From NCBI GenBank assembly GCA_934148875.1, contig CAKPDJ010000002.1, forward strand, positions 1 through 64,000: a stretch of DNA of 64,000 nucleotides, in the 5' to 3' direction. The stretch's first letter is position 1; the number at the start of each line of letters is the position of its first letter. This stretch comes from an uncultured Bacilli bacterium (GTDB taxonomy: Bacteria; Bacillota_I; Bacilli_A; RF39; UBA660). The notes under the pieces are model-generated. The model saw only the letters and a list, made by a program, of their open reading frames with translations, ran no database searches and was not told where the DNA came from. Both the position numbers and the translations under genes were made by a program. Below are positions 56,536 through 63,996 of the stretch, one piece after another.

Positions 56536-57021
56536 ATGAGATATATAGTACTAGGAAAAACAGAATTAAAAGAAGAACTATTTAATACAGACTTAACTGA
56601 TAACGGAATAAATAAACCAAAAGGAGGACTATGGAGTAGTCCTTATAATAAAGATACTATAAGTGGGTGGTATCAATTTTGTAAAGATGAAAATTTTATT
56701 AAAGGAGATAATTCTGTCGGAGTAATATTTAGCCTAAAAGAAGAAGCAAGAATATATACAATAGATACAAAAGAAGATCTAGATAATCTAGCAAATAAAT
56801 ATCCTATAGTAGTAAAAGAAAATTTAAGATATAACTTTATGAGCACTATAGATTATACAAAAGTATCTAAAGATTATGACGCTATATATCTAACAGATAA
56901 AGGACAATGGGCTACTAGATTTTCAAGACCTAATACTTTATATGGCTGGGACTGTGAAACACTATTAGTATTAAATTTTAATGCTATAGATTTAGATTCT
57001 ATGGAGAAATATAATGGATAA
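56536..57021 (+). CDS. hypothetical phage protein, possibly ADP-ribosyltransferase-like
   Basis: This 161-residue protein has KPKGGLWSSPYNKDTISGWY near the start, VIFSLKEEARIYTIDTKEDL in the middle, and YDAIYLTDKGQWATRFS, LYGWDCETLLVLNFNAIDL at the end. The G-G-L-W-x-S, W-x-x-F-C and Y-G-W-D elements recur in a phage family that looks like a small ADP-ribosyltransferase-type fold, but I cannot confirm NAD-binding residues. It follows the radical SAM gene with AAAGGAAG. Confidence 0.45.
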   Translation: MRYIVLGKTELKEELFNTDLTDNGINKPKGGLWSSPYNKDTISGWYQFCKDENFIKGDNSVGVIFSLKEEARIYTIDTKEDLDNLANKYPIVVKENLRYNFMSTIDYTKVSKDYDAIYLTDKGQWATRFSRPNTLYGWDCETLLVLNFNAIDLDSMEKYNG

Positions 57022-57060
57022 TTTGTTTATATTGAGAATTAATAAAAAGGAGATTTAAAG

Positions 57061-57492
57061 ATGGGTTTAACAATAAGTAGTGTAAATAAAAGTATTGATT
57101 TAGGATATTTTGGGTTTAGAAGATTAAGAATTACTGTTGCAGAATTAGTAAATGAAGAAATTGCAGAGCATTACAAAAGGTTAGAAGATTCTACATTCAT
57201 ACTTGAAGAAAATAAAAGGCAAAAATTTTTTGAAAAATATGATGCAAAAACAAAACAGTTGGACGAAAAATATGATTATAAATATAATGCAATACTGTAT
57301 TTTTTATATTCCAGTGATTGTGAAGCAACTATAGATGTTGATGTATGCAAAGAACTTTATGAAATAATAAAAGATTATCAAGACGATATACAATATGGAT
57401 ATACAGGAAGAAAAGATTGTGCTACATTTAATGATTTTAAAGAAATTATAAAGGATTGCATTGAAAATAATGAACCATTAGAGTGGTTTTAA
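57061..57492 (+). CDS. hypothetical protein, 143 residues
   Basis: The start MGLTISSVNKSIDLGYFGFR is a pattern met in a conserved family of Gram-positive phages and plasmids, with RLRITVAELVNEEIAEHYKR, CEATIDVDVCKELYEIIKDY, and FNDFKEIIKDCIENNEPLEW at the end. Mostly helical. Its leader carries an ATTTGTTTATATTGAGAA element also found at 57.75 kb. Confidence 0.62.
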   Translation: MGLTISSVNKSIDLGYFGFRRLRITVAELVNEEIAEHYKRLEDSTFILEENKRQKFFEKYDAKTKQLDEKYDYKYNAILYFLYSSDCEATIDVDVCKELYEIIKDYQDDIQYGYTGRKDCATFNDFKEIIKDCIENNEPLEWF

Positions 57493-57511
57493 TTCGCAGG
57501 AGTGAAAAGTT

Positions 57512-57745
57512 ATGAGGAAATATAAATGTATAAATGAAATGATGATAGAAGTTGTTGATGGAGATGGAGCAATTATTGACAACGAATATAATTTTATAGA
57601 AAAGGGAAGTGTGTGGGAATTAGATGATTCTGACTTTAGAGTGTGTGATGGAGAAGTTAGGTTATTAAATTTTGAAGATGATAGATATAGTTGGATTGAA
57701 ATGCCTTATGAAGATTTAGAAAAACATTTTGAAGAGTTATTATAA
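57512..57745 (+). CDS. hypothetical protein, 77 residues
   Basis: KYKCINEMMIEVVDGDGAII, then EKGSVWELDDSDFRVCDGEV and RLLNFEDDRYSWIEMPYEDL: an all-beta, acidic small barrel typical of many phage accessory proteins. RBS is GCAGGAGTG. Confidence 0.6.
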   Translation: MRKYKCINEMMIEVVDGDGAIIDNEYNFIEKGSVWELDDSDFRVCDGEVRLLNFEDDRYSWIEMPYEDLEKHFEELL

Positions 57746-57787
57746 CGAACAATTTGTTTATATTGCGAAGTAAATGGAGGGTTAAAA

Positions 57788-57964
57788 ATGAAAACTATAA
57801 AATTAACAGCAAGTGAGATAAGAACATTAGAACGTTTTTTATATGCTAATCCTTGTTTAAATGGTTGTGCTTATCCTAAAATGCAAAATTCTAAAAAGAG
57901 TTGCGATGAATGTAAATTAACAAAAGACAAGTATTCTATGATAGAAAAATTAGATTCAATTTAA
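57788..57964 (+). CDS. small cysteine-rich protein, 58 residues
   Basis: MKTIKLTASEIRTLERFLYA followed by NPCLNGCAYPKMQN, KSCDECKLTK: four Cys in two pairs, likely zinc-binding. RBS is ATGGAGGG; the leader has TTTGTTTATATTGCGAAG, a near copy of that before 57061. Confidence 0.62.
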   Translation: MKTIKLTASEIRTLERFLYANPCLNGCAYPKMQNSKKSCDECKLTKDKYSMIEKLDSI

Positions 57965-58017
57965 TGAACAATTCATTAAAATTATGAATTATTAATAAAG
58001 TATGCTATAATTAGCTT

Positions 58018-58070
58018 GTAACTGTTTTTTCAAAATCTCCAGAAGTCACTATACTATAGTGGCTTCTTTT
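58018..58070 (+). ncRNA. short terminator-ended transcript A
   Basis: An extended -10 (TGCTATAAT, 58003-58011) is followed ~10 nt later by a ~30-nt leader and a perfect 12-bp stem AGAAGTCACTAT-ACT-ATAGTGGCTTCT with T's. No reading frame is present, so the likely product is a ~55-nt RNA. No -35 is apparent. Confidence 0.5.
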
Positions 58071-58086
58071 ATGTTATAATTAAATG

Positions 58087-58147
58087 GTAGTAACTTCTTA
58101 TAAAGTCTCGTGTATTTACAAAAGGCTGTATTTTTACAGCTTTTTGT
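58087..58147 (+). ncRNA. short terminator-ended transcript B
   Basis: A second extended -10 (TGTTATAAT, 58072-58080) overlaps the end of transcript A's terminator. The unit ends in AAAAGGCTGTA-TTTT-TACAGCTTTTT. Same design as A, no reading frame. Confidence 0.5.
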
Positions 58148-58264
58148 GTATAAAACAAAAATAATGGTAATAATATAGTAACACTAATTAACCTTTAACC
58201 CCTTATGCTAATAAAAATTTACTAATCATATGTATATTTTATACTAAATAGTATATAATATAAA

Positions 58265-58330
58265 TGTGAATTTTTTATTGTCGTTTCTATCTTGCAGGGG
58301 GAAGTTATTTACACGTAACTTCCTTTATTA
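58265..58330 (+). ncRNA. short terminator-ended transcript C
   Basis: TATAAT at 58254-58259 is followed by a leader TTATTGTCGTTTCTATCTTG and hairpin GGAAGTTA...TAACTTCC with a modest T-rich tail. It has no coding potential. Confidence 0.42.
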
Positions 58331-58382
58331 TTAATTAAAAACAGAACCCTTTATACAAAATCATACAAAATCATACTCGTAC

Positions 58383-58408
58383 AAAAAAGCACTTAAATGT
58401 GCTTTTTT
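58383..58408. terminator. fourth terminator hairpin in the noncoding stretch
   Basis: AAAAAAGCAC-TTAAAT-GTGCTTTTTT, symmetrical so able to act on both strands. Before it, ACAAAATCATACAAAATCATAC contains two copies of ACAAAATCAT 10 bp apart. Nothing else is seen in 57965-58469 beyond the units listed. Confidence 0.75.
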
Positions 58409-58469
58409 ATGTATAAAATTAATTTATAAGGATAAAATAAGAATATAATTTAATATAAGAGGTGTAAAT

Positions 58470-59084
58470 ATGGCCAAATATTCAATACATAGAGCTTTAG
58501 CAGAATTAAAGCTATTAGATAAGAGAATAACTAAAACAATTGATAACTTGAAAGTAATTACTTATAAAAAAGGGAATAAGCTGGAATATAATATAACTGA
58601 AGAGGAATTTAAAGCAGTTGTCAAAGCAGATATGCAAAGTGTTAAAGATTTAATTACTAGAAGAAAAGAAATAAAAGAAAAGATAGTAAAATCTAATGCA
58701 GAAACTTTGGTAACTATAGCTGGAAAAGAAATGACTGTAGCATCAGCAATAGAAAGAAAAGAATCAATTAAGTATGAAAAGAAATTAGCAGAAGAATTAA
58801 AAAATCAATTAAATAATTTAAAAGCAATTATTAATAATAGAAATGAACAAGTAGAATATTCATTAGAAAGACAATTAGGGAATCTTACATCTAACCCTGA
58901 TGCAGATAAAGAATTAGTATTAACTTTTTCAGAACAATATAGGAATAAAGAGCAATTTGCTTTAGTTGATCCATTAAATATAGAAAAAGTAATAGAAAAA
59001 TTAGAAAATGAAATAGATAGTTTTGAAAGTGAAGTAGATTATGTACTAAGTACTTCAAATGCTATTACAGAAATAGAAGTATAA
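58470..59084 (+). CDS. conserved coiled-coil phage protein, 204 residues
   Basis: The product begins MAKYSIHRALAELKLLDKRI and continues with long charged helices (RRKEIKEKIVKSNAETLVTI, AIERKESIKYEKKLAEELKN), ending YVLSTSNAITEIEV. I recognise this as a conserved hypothetical protein of Firmicutes phages, sometimes virion-associated; no enzymatic motif. It lies between two structured noncoding regions. RBS is AAGAGGTG. Confidence 0.68.
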   Translation: MAKYSIHRALAELKLLDKRITKTIDNLKVITYKKGNKLEYNITEEEFKAVVKADMQSVKDLITRRKEIKEKIVKSNAETLVTIAGKEMTVASAIERKESIKYEKKLAEELKNQLNNLKAIINNRNEQVEYSLERQLGNLTSNPDADKELVLTFSEQYRNKEQFALVDPLNIEKVIEKLENEIDSFESEVDYVLSTSNAITEIEV

Positions 59085-59497
59085 TTAATTTTGCAAGTTA
59101 TATGAAGAGTATAAATTCTATAATCCTTTTTATCTATAAGGTAAAAATAGATATGTATTTAAAAGCTAAGCAATAGCTATACCACATTTGGGATTGGTAT
59201 ATAGAATAACTCAAGTTTTAATAAAAGTTTAAATCATAAAGTTAAAAGTATAAAATTTAAATTTTAAAGTTCTTTAATATTAAAGATTAAACTTCAATCA
59301 TTAAAGCTCGATAAAATCTTTGATAAAAAGTGAAGGCGTATTATAGAAGCCAATACCACTTCAAAGCTATATAGCTTGCTATTTCAAATAATTCAAAAAA
59401 CGTTTATTCGATAAAAAATAGTTTTAATATATTGTGATTAATTTTAAAAATAAAATCCTCTTAAATTAATAAAAGCACTTGAAAAGGTGCTTTTATT
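59085..59497 (+). ncRNA. structured noncoding region ending in a terminator
   Basis: No gene is present in about 550 nt. Visible pairings: TATACC/GGTATA (59178-59201), the palindromes CTTTAATATTAAAG and AAGCTATATAGCTT, and AAGTG...CACTT enclosing GGC...GCC. Closely spaced variants of TAAAGTT/AACTTTA lie between them, and a terminator AAAAGCACTT-GAAA-AGGTGCTTTT sits at 59471-59497. It may be a second long noncoding RNA or the 3' leader of the next operon; the AT-rich composition makes chance pairing likely for some stems. Confidence 0.45.
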
Positions 59498-59561
59498 ATA
59501 TTACTATATATATATGAATCAAGGTATTGTTTCTTCTTTGAATTCAATTTATAATACGCTA

Positions 59562-59590
59562 AGAGTCTCGAAAGAGGCTCTTTTTTTTTA
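59562..59590 (+). terminator. terminator before the SANT-like operon
   Basis: AGAGTCTC-GAAA-GAGGCTCT with nine T, containing one G-T pair. Confidence 0.88.
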
Positions 59591-59638
59591 TAAATATTCC
59601 AAATTTGGGTATAATAACAATAGAAGGAGAGGTTTAAA

Positions 59639-60676
59639 TTGGAATTATGGTCAGAGAAGGAAATTGAAATATTAAAAGAAAATTATAAAAATCATACAAT
59701 AAATGAATTATCAGAAATGCTACCAAGACGGACTAAAAGAGCAATTGTTTATAAAGTTAAAAATTTAAAAATAAATAAGCAAAAAATATGGACTAAAGAA
59801 GATGTAGAATATTTAAGAGAAAACTATTCTAAATGTGAAACAAAAGAAATAGCAAAATATTTTAATGTATCAGAAACACGAATAAGAGCAGCAGCTAATA
59901 GATATAAAATACCTAAAGAAAGATTATGGTCACAAGAAGAAGTAGATTTTCTACATGAAAGATGGGGTGAAACCCCTATAAGTGCTATAGCTAAAAAATT
60001 AGGTAGAAGCATACAAGCTGTACGTTCTAAAGCTATTAAAGAAAAAATAGGTGGATATATAGAAAATGGAAGTTATATTACTTTAAAGGAATTGTGCAGA
60101 ACTATAAATGATGGAGATACCGCTGCAACATATAGAAAAATGTTAAAACTTAAAATACCATGTATTAATAAAAAAATACATTGCCAAAGAATTAAGGTAA
60201 TAGATATAAATAAATTTTGGAAATGGGCCAAGGAAAATAAAGGAGATTTAAACTTCGCTAATTTTGAAGAAAATGTCCTAGGGAAAGAACCTAAGTGGGT
60301 AAAAGAAAAGAGAAAAGAAGATATTCAATATAAGCAAAGAAGAGGAGCATGGAGTAAAGAAGAAATAAATATGATGATAGATTTAAATAAAAATTTTGAT
60401 ATAACAGAAATATCAAAAAGATTAAATAGATCTGAGGGAAGTATAAGAAAACAATTAGGTCAATTAAACATAAAACCTAATATAGGGAAACCTAAAAAGA
60501 AATACTGGACTGAAGAGGAAATAAATCTATTAAAACAAATGATAAGAGAAGGTAAACAATATAATCAAATAATGTTGACATTAGGTAGAAATGAAACAAC
60601 AGTAAGAGGGAAAGTACAGCATTTATTTAATACAAATAGTTTAAGAAAGGTGAGAGAACAACTTGAGATGGAGTAA
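59639..60676 (+). CDS. SANT/Myb-repeat DNA-binding protein, paralogue 1
   Basis: This 345-residue protein is built from about five repeats of the SANT/Myb-like tri-helix, each W-S/T-x-E-E/D then L/I..I and a final R-S-x-x-A/S-I/V...K (ELWSEKEIEILKENYKNHTI; KIWTKEDVEYLRENYSKC; LWSQEEVDFLHERWGETPIS; AWSKEEINMMIDLNKNFDIT; YWTEEEINLLKQMIREGKQY). In the middle is a different domain (YITLKELCRTINDGDTAATY, then FWKWAKENKGDLNFANFEEN). It starts at a TTG after AAGGAGAGG. It probably binds DNA at repeated sites. Confidence 0.75.
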   Translation: MELWSEKEIEILKENYKNHTINELSEMLPRRTKRAIVYKVKNLKINKQKIWTKEDVEYLRENYSKCETKEIAKYFNVSETRIRAAANRYKIPKERLWSQEEVDFLHERWGETPISAIAKKLGRSIQAVRSKAIKEKIGGYIENGSYITLKELCRTINDGDTAATYRKMLKLKIPCINKKIHCQRIKVIDINKFWKWAKENKGDLNFANFEENVLGKEPKWVKEKRKEDIQYKQRRGAWSKEEINMMIDLNKNFDITEISKRLNRSEGSIRKQLGQLNIKPNIGKPKKKYWTEEEINLLKQMIREGKQYNQIMLTLGRNETTVRGKVQHLFNTNSLRKVREQLEME

Positions 60677-61796
60677 AGAAGAGGAAGAGTTTTTGACAGA
60701 AAACTGGGGAAATCTATCTATAAAGGCTATAGCTAAAAAATTAAACAGAAGTGAAAATGCAATAGTAGTAAAAAAAAACAGATTAAGCCTTGGATCTTTT
60801 TTAGAAAATGGAGAATATATAACATTTTATCTATTAATGCAAACAATATTAGGAGGTAAAAATCCTTCATATCATATGCAGAGATTAGAACGAGATGGTT
60901 TTCCTATTAAGCATAAAACAGTAAAAAAGAAAAAATGGAAAGTAGTATATATAAAAGACTTCTGGAAGTGGGCAGAAGAACATCAGTCTAAATTTGATTT
61001 TAAAGACTTTGAAGAAAATAGCTTAGGGCCAGAACCTAAATGGGCTAAAGAAAAAAGGATAAATGATAGAGCTAAAACTAAAAAACTTACACCATGGACA
61101 CCAGAAGAAGATAGAAGACTTATAGAACTTTTAAGAAAATTTAAATATAACAGAAAAGAACTATCTGAAATGCTAAATAGAACAGAAGGTGCTATAGATA
61201 GAAGAATGCTAGAGTTAAAACTTAAAGAAAGACCATTAATAGCAAGTAAAAATAGCCCATGGACAGAAGAACATTTTGAAATTTTAACAGAAATGATAAA
61301 ACAACACAAGAATTATAATCAAATTGCAGGATGTATAGATAAATCAGAAAAGGCTATAAGAGGAAAAGTATATTCCATGTATTTAACAGATAATATAGAT
61401 ATAGCAGCTAAATATATAGGTAATGGTAAATTTGGAGATAATAGACCAGATAGAAATATAAAGCATACCACTTTAAATAGAGCAGAAAGAAAACAAGTAA
61501 AAGAAAACCTTACTAAATTCTGCAATATAATATATAAGCAAATGAAAGAAAAATATGATGCTAATGACTACTGGCAATCAGAGATATGTCAAAATTACAG
61601 TAGAAAGTGTTTAGTACAACAAACATGTTGTGATGAATGTACTAACTTTATAAGAATAAAACCTCAATATTGTAATAGATGTGGAGCAACTGTCATGAGT
61701 AGAAATAAAGTAACTATCTGTGACAGATGTAAGCTACAAAGAAAGAAACAGTATCAAAAGAAATACATGGCATTAAAAGATATTAAAAAGATTTAA
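60663..61796 (+). CDS. SANT/Myb-repeat protein with zinc finger, paralogue 2
   Basis: This 377-residue protein starts at a TTG overlapping the first paralogue by 14 nt. It shares the same order: SANT repeat (RWSKEEEEFLTENWGNLSIK), the middle domain (FYLLMQTILGGKNPSYHMQR, FWKWAEEHQSKFDFKDFEEN, GPEPKWAKEKR) and two further repeats (PWTPEEDRRLIELLRKFKYN; PWTEEHFEILTEMIKQHKNY). The C-terminal ~60 residues add a CxxC...CxxC zinc finger (CCDECTNFIRIKPQYCNRCG ... ICDRCK). The pair is an old tandem duplication. Confidence 0.78.
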   Translation: MRWSKEEEEFLTENWGNLSIKAIAKKLNRSENAIVVKKNRLSLGSFLENGEYITFYLLMQTILGGKNPSYHMQRLERDGFPIKHKTVKKKKWKVVYIKDFWKWAEEHQSKFDFKDFEENSLGPEPKWAKEKRINDRAKTKKLTPWTPEEDRRLIELLRKFKYNRKELSEMLNRTEGAIDRRMLELKLKERPLIASKNSPWTEEHFEILTEMIKQHKNYNQIAGCIDKSEKAIRGKVYSMYLTDNIDIAAKYIGNGKFGDNRPDRNIKHTTLNRAERKQVKENLTKFCNIIYKQMKEKYDANDYWQSEICQNYSRKCLVQQTCCDECTNFIRIKPQYCNRCGATVMSRNKVTICDRCKLQRKKQYQKKYMALKDIKKI

Positions 61797-61842
61797 TAAT
61801 TATAAGAGGATTTTAAGGACACTTCCTTAAAGGAGGAGAATT

Positions 61843-62130
61843 ATGAAGGAAATAATAGATCTAATACAAGAAAGTTATAAAGCTAAAATACCTAAAGAAA
61901 AACTAAAACAAGAAATAGAAGAAACATATTACTTTGAAAATACAAAAGAAATAGATATACTAATAGAAGACTATTATAATAATCTAACACCTAAGAGCAT
62001 CCAAGAAGCAAAAAGAATAAAAACCTTACTAAAGACTAATACACTAAAAGAAACAGCAAATAAACTAAAGCTAAAAGAAAAGAAACTGAAAGGAAAAATA
62101 AAATATTTAAAAAAGAAAGGATTACTATAA
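61843..62130 (+). CDS. basic helical protein, 95 residues
   Basis: MKEIIDLIQESYKAKIPKEK, then LKTNTLKETANKLKLKEKKL and KGKIKYLKKKGLL: Lys-rich with a possible helix-turn-helix at the end. RBS is AAAGGAGGAG. It is probably co-expressed with the SANT pair and might bind DNA. Confidence 0.58.
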   Translation: MKEIIDLIQESYKAKIPKEKLKQEIEETYYFENTKEIDILIEDYYNNLTPKSIQEAKRIKTLLKTNTLKETANKLKLKEKKLKGKIKYLKKKGLL

Positions 62131-62529
62131 ATGAATAATATTACATTTGAAGAGCTATATGAGTATATAAAAGAAAACTGTGATGGAGATTATAATTTAT
62201 TGAGTTATTTAGATGGTTTTATTGCTAATATGATGGAAAATTCATTATATCATGCTATTTTTTCATGGTCAGAAAATGAAGCATTTGAAATTTCAATTAA
62301 TGAAAATCCTAATAGTATAACTTATGATGTTATAAAATTAAAAAATACTTCATCATTTGGAAAAGAAAAACCGTTTTTTAAGTTTGAACTTAATAGATTA
62401 GATTTATTTCATTTATCTGCTATATTATCTGCAGTAGCATATAAACAAGGAAGAGTATTTGAAGAGTTTGGATCTGATGCTGATAGATTAATGAGAAAAT
62501 TATTTGATCAAACTCATAAAGAAAAATAG
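62131..62529 (+). CDS. hypothetical protein, 132 residues
   Basis: MNNITFEELYEYIKENCDGD, then NENPNSITYDVIKLKNTSSF and helical DLFHLSAILSAVAYKQGRVF. Mixed alpha/beta; no motif is recognised. It starts directly after the previous stop. Confidence 0.58.
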   Translation: MNNITFEELYEYIKENCDGDYNLLSYLDGFIANMMENSLYHAIFSWSENEAFEISINENPNSITYDVIKLKNTSSFGKEKPFFKFELNRLDLFHLSAILSAVAYKQGRVFEEFGSDADRLMRKLFDQTHKEK

Positions 62530-62541
62530 AAGGAATATAAA

Positions 62542-62721
62542 GTGATAAAATTAAAAGTAATAAAATTATTTAATTATGCACCAGCATTTGATATGTATAT
62601 AGTAGATTTTGTTAGAGAAGCAGGAAAAACAATGGCTATTACTATAAGTGAAGATAATAAAATAGAAACTTGGAACATAGAAGATTTAGAAATAGATTAT
62701 TCAAAAGCAATTAGAGAATAA
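62542..62721 (+). CDS. small hypothetical protein, 59 residues
   Basis: MIKLKVIKLFNYAPAFDMYI and an acidic end (DNKIETWNIEDLEIDYSKAI). Starts with GTG after GAAGGAATA. All-beta pattern; no family is recognised. Confidence 0.52.
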   Translation: MIKLKVIKLFNYAPAFDMYIVDFVREAGKTMAITISEDNKIETWNIEDLEIDYSKAIRE

Positions 62722-62744
62722 CTTATATGGAAGAGGGGATATTT

Positions 62745-63200
62745 ATGAGTAAATATATAAAAAAACCAGTTGAAGTAGAAGCAGTACAATTTGATGGAAC
62801 AGATGAAAGTGTTGAATGGTTATTACCTCAATTAAAAAGTGGGGAAATAGGTAGGGCTTGTAATAAATTATATATAAAAACATTAGAAGGAGTTATGGAA
62901 GCTAAAGTTGAGGATTACGTAATAAAAGGTGTTAATGGTGAATTTTATCCATGTAAACCAGACATATTTGAAAAAACTTATGAAAAAATAGAAGATGATG
63001 ATCTGTTAAATGAAAAACCAATATTTTTTGAAGATTTAAAAAATGGATATACAAAAGCCTATACAAAAAGCGATATAGATATGTTAATTGAAGATAATAA
63101 AAGGTTAAAAGAAGAATTATTTATGGAAAGAACAAAAAATGAAGCAGAAATATATTCTAAAGTAGCAGAATTAAAAAGACAACTAGATACATCTAATTAA
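62745..63200 (+). CDS. conserved phage protein ('KKPVEVEAVQF' family)
   Basis: This 151-residue protein has YIKKPVEVEAVQFDGTDES, a beta-rich LYIKTLEGVMEAKVEDYVIK and VNGEFYPCKPDIFEKTYEKI. This fold and wording are found in very many Gram-positive phages, often with the wording GDYIIKGVKGEFYPCKP...; the role is unknown. A charged coil ends the protein. The ATG at 62745 follows GAGGGGA; an in-frame upstream ATG at 62727 is rejected. Confidence 0.8.
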   Translation: MSKYIKKPVEVEAVQFDGTDESVEWLLPQLKSGEIGRACNKLYIKTLEGVMEAKVEDYVIKGVNGEFYPCKPDIFEKTYEKIEDDDLLNEKPIFFEDLKNGYTKAYTKSDIDMLIEDNKRLKEELFMERTKNEAEIYSKVAELKRQLDTSN

Positions 63201-63246
63201 GTAATAAAATACTTAGCTAACTTAATAAAATAAAGGAGAATAAAAG

Positions 63247-63507
63247 ATGTTATTAAAAATTTATTTAGGAACAGTAATAATAGCAGTAATATCTTTATTA
63301 TTGGTATACTTTAGAATGTTTTTGTATAGAAAAGAAATCAAAGAAGTTAGAAAAGAAAATCCAAGTAAAAAGATAAATAAAACAATAGATGGAGTTATAA
63401 TAATAATATTATGGATTATAATACCTATACTAAATATAATTTTAATACTGGGTTCTATATTAAATTTAATAATGCCTAGTGAAAAGTTTATAAAAAATAT
63501 GAATTAA
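63247..63507 (+). CDS. small membrane protein, 86 residues
   Basis: There are two or three hydrophobic segments (IYLGTVIIAVISLLLVYFRM; GVIIIILWIIIPILNIILIL, LGSILNLIM) with a basic, Lys-rich hinge (YRKEIKEVRKENPSKK). RBS is AAAGGAGAAT. No family is recognised. Confidence 0.6.
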   Translation: MLLKIYLGTVIIAVISLLLVYFRMFLYRKEIKEVRKENPSKKINKTIDGVIIIILWIIIPILNIILILGSILNLIMPSEKFIKNMN

Positions 63508-63559
63508 AATCAAAAAATAGGATATAATAAAAATACACACCTTTCTAGTATACTTTTAA

Positions 63560-63590
63560 AATAGAGATAATTAATTATCTCTATTTTTTT
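63560..63590 (+). terminator. intrinsic terminator
   Basis: AATAGAGATAA-TT-AATTATCTCTATT (near-palindromic) followed by T's; separates the membrane gene from the last operon. Confidence 0.85.
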
Positions 63591-63621
63591 ATAAATTTTT
63601 TTAAAAAACTTTTTAACTTTT

Positions 63622-63662
63622 GGTACTATTTTAACTTTTTGAGCATATATTATACTATAAAA
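63622..63662 (+). promoter_or_regulatory. GTACT-box promoter/operator
   Basis: GGTACTATTTTAACTTTTTG, then AGCATATATTATACTAT, followed by AAAAGGTTAAAGGAG. Near-identical in its -10 and leader part to 8687-8740. Confidence 0.58.
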
Positions 63663-63682
63663 GGTTAAAGGAGATAGAAAAT

Positions 63683-63973
63683 ATGTTAGAAAGTTTAGTA
63701 AGAAAATTTAATGATAGGATATTAGAAAGTGCTTATATAATTCCAGAATATTCAGTAGAAGAAGTTAAAGCAGAATTAGGACAATATGGAATAGAGATAG
63801 ATGAAAGTAAAGAAGAAGGAGCAACAATAATAGAAGATAAAGCTTTTACATGGAATATTTCAAGAGAAAATACATTAGTTACATTCTACTGCGACATTAT
63901 GGATAAAGATGAATACTTAGAAGCATACGAAGAAATAACAGAATTTGAAGAAGATGATGATATAGAAGAATAA
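63683..63973 (+). CDS. acidic hypothetical protein, 96 residues
   Basis: The product has SVEEVKAELGQYGIEIDESK, then TWNISRENTLVTFYCDIMDK, ending in a run of acidic residues (EFEEDDDIEE). Mixed alpha/beta; the strongly acidic tail would suit a DNA mimic or an inhibitor. RBS is AAAGGAGATAG; own promoter box upstream. Confidence 0.6.
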   Translation: MLESLVRKFNDRILESAYIIPEYSVEEVKAELGQYGIEIDESKEEGATIIEDKAFTWNISRENTLVTFYCDIMDKDEYLEAYEEITEFEEDDDIEE

Positions 63974-63980
63974 TATAAAG

Positions 63981-63996
63981 GAGGACAAAAGTCCTC
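63981..63996 (+). other. hairpin at the window end
   Basis: GAGGAC-AAAA-GTCCTC after the last gene; the following sequence is cut off by the window edge, so it cannot be said whether a U-tract follows. GAGG in its 5' arm may instead be part of a binding site for the next gene. Confidence 0.45.
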
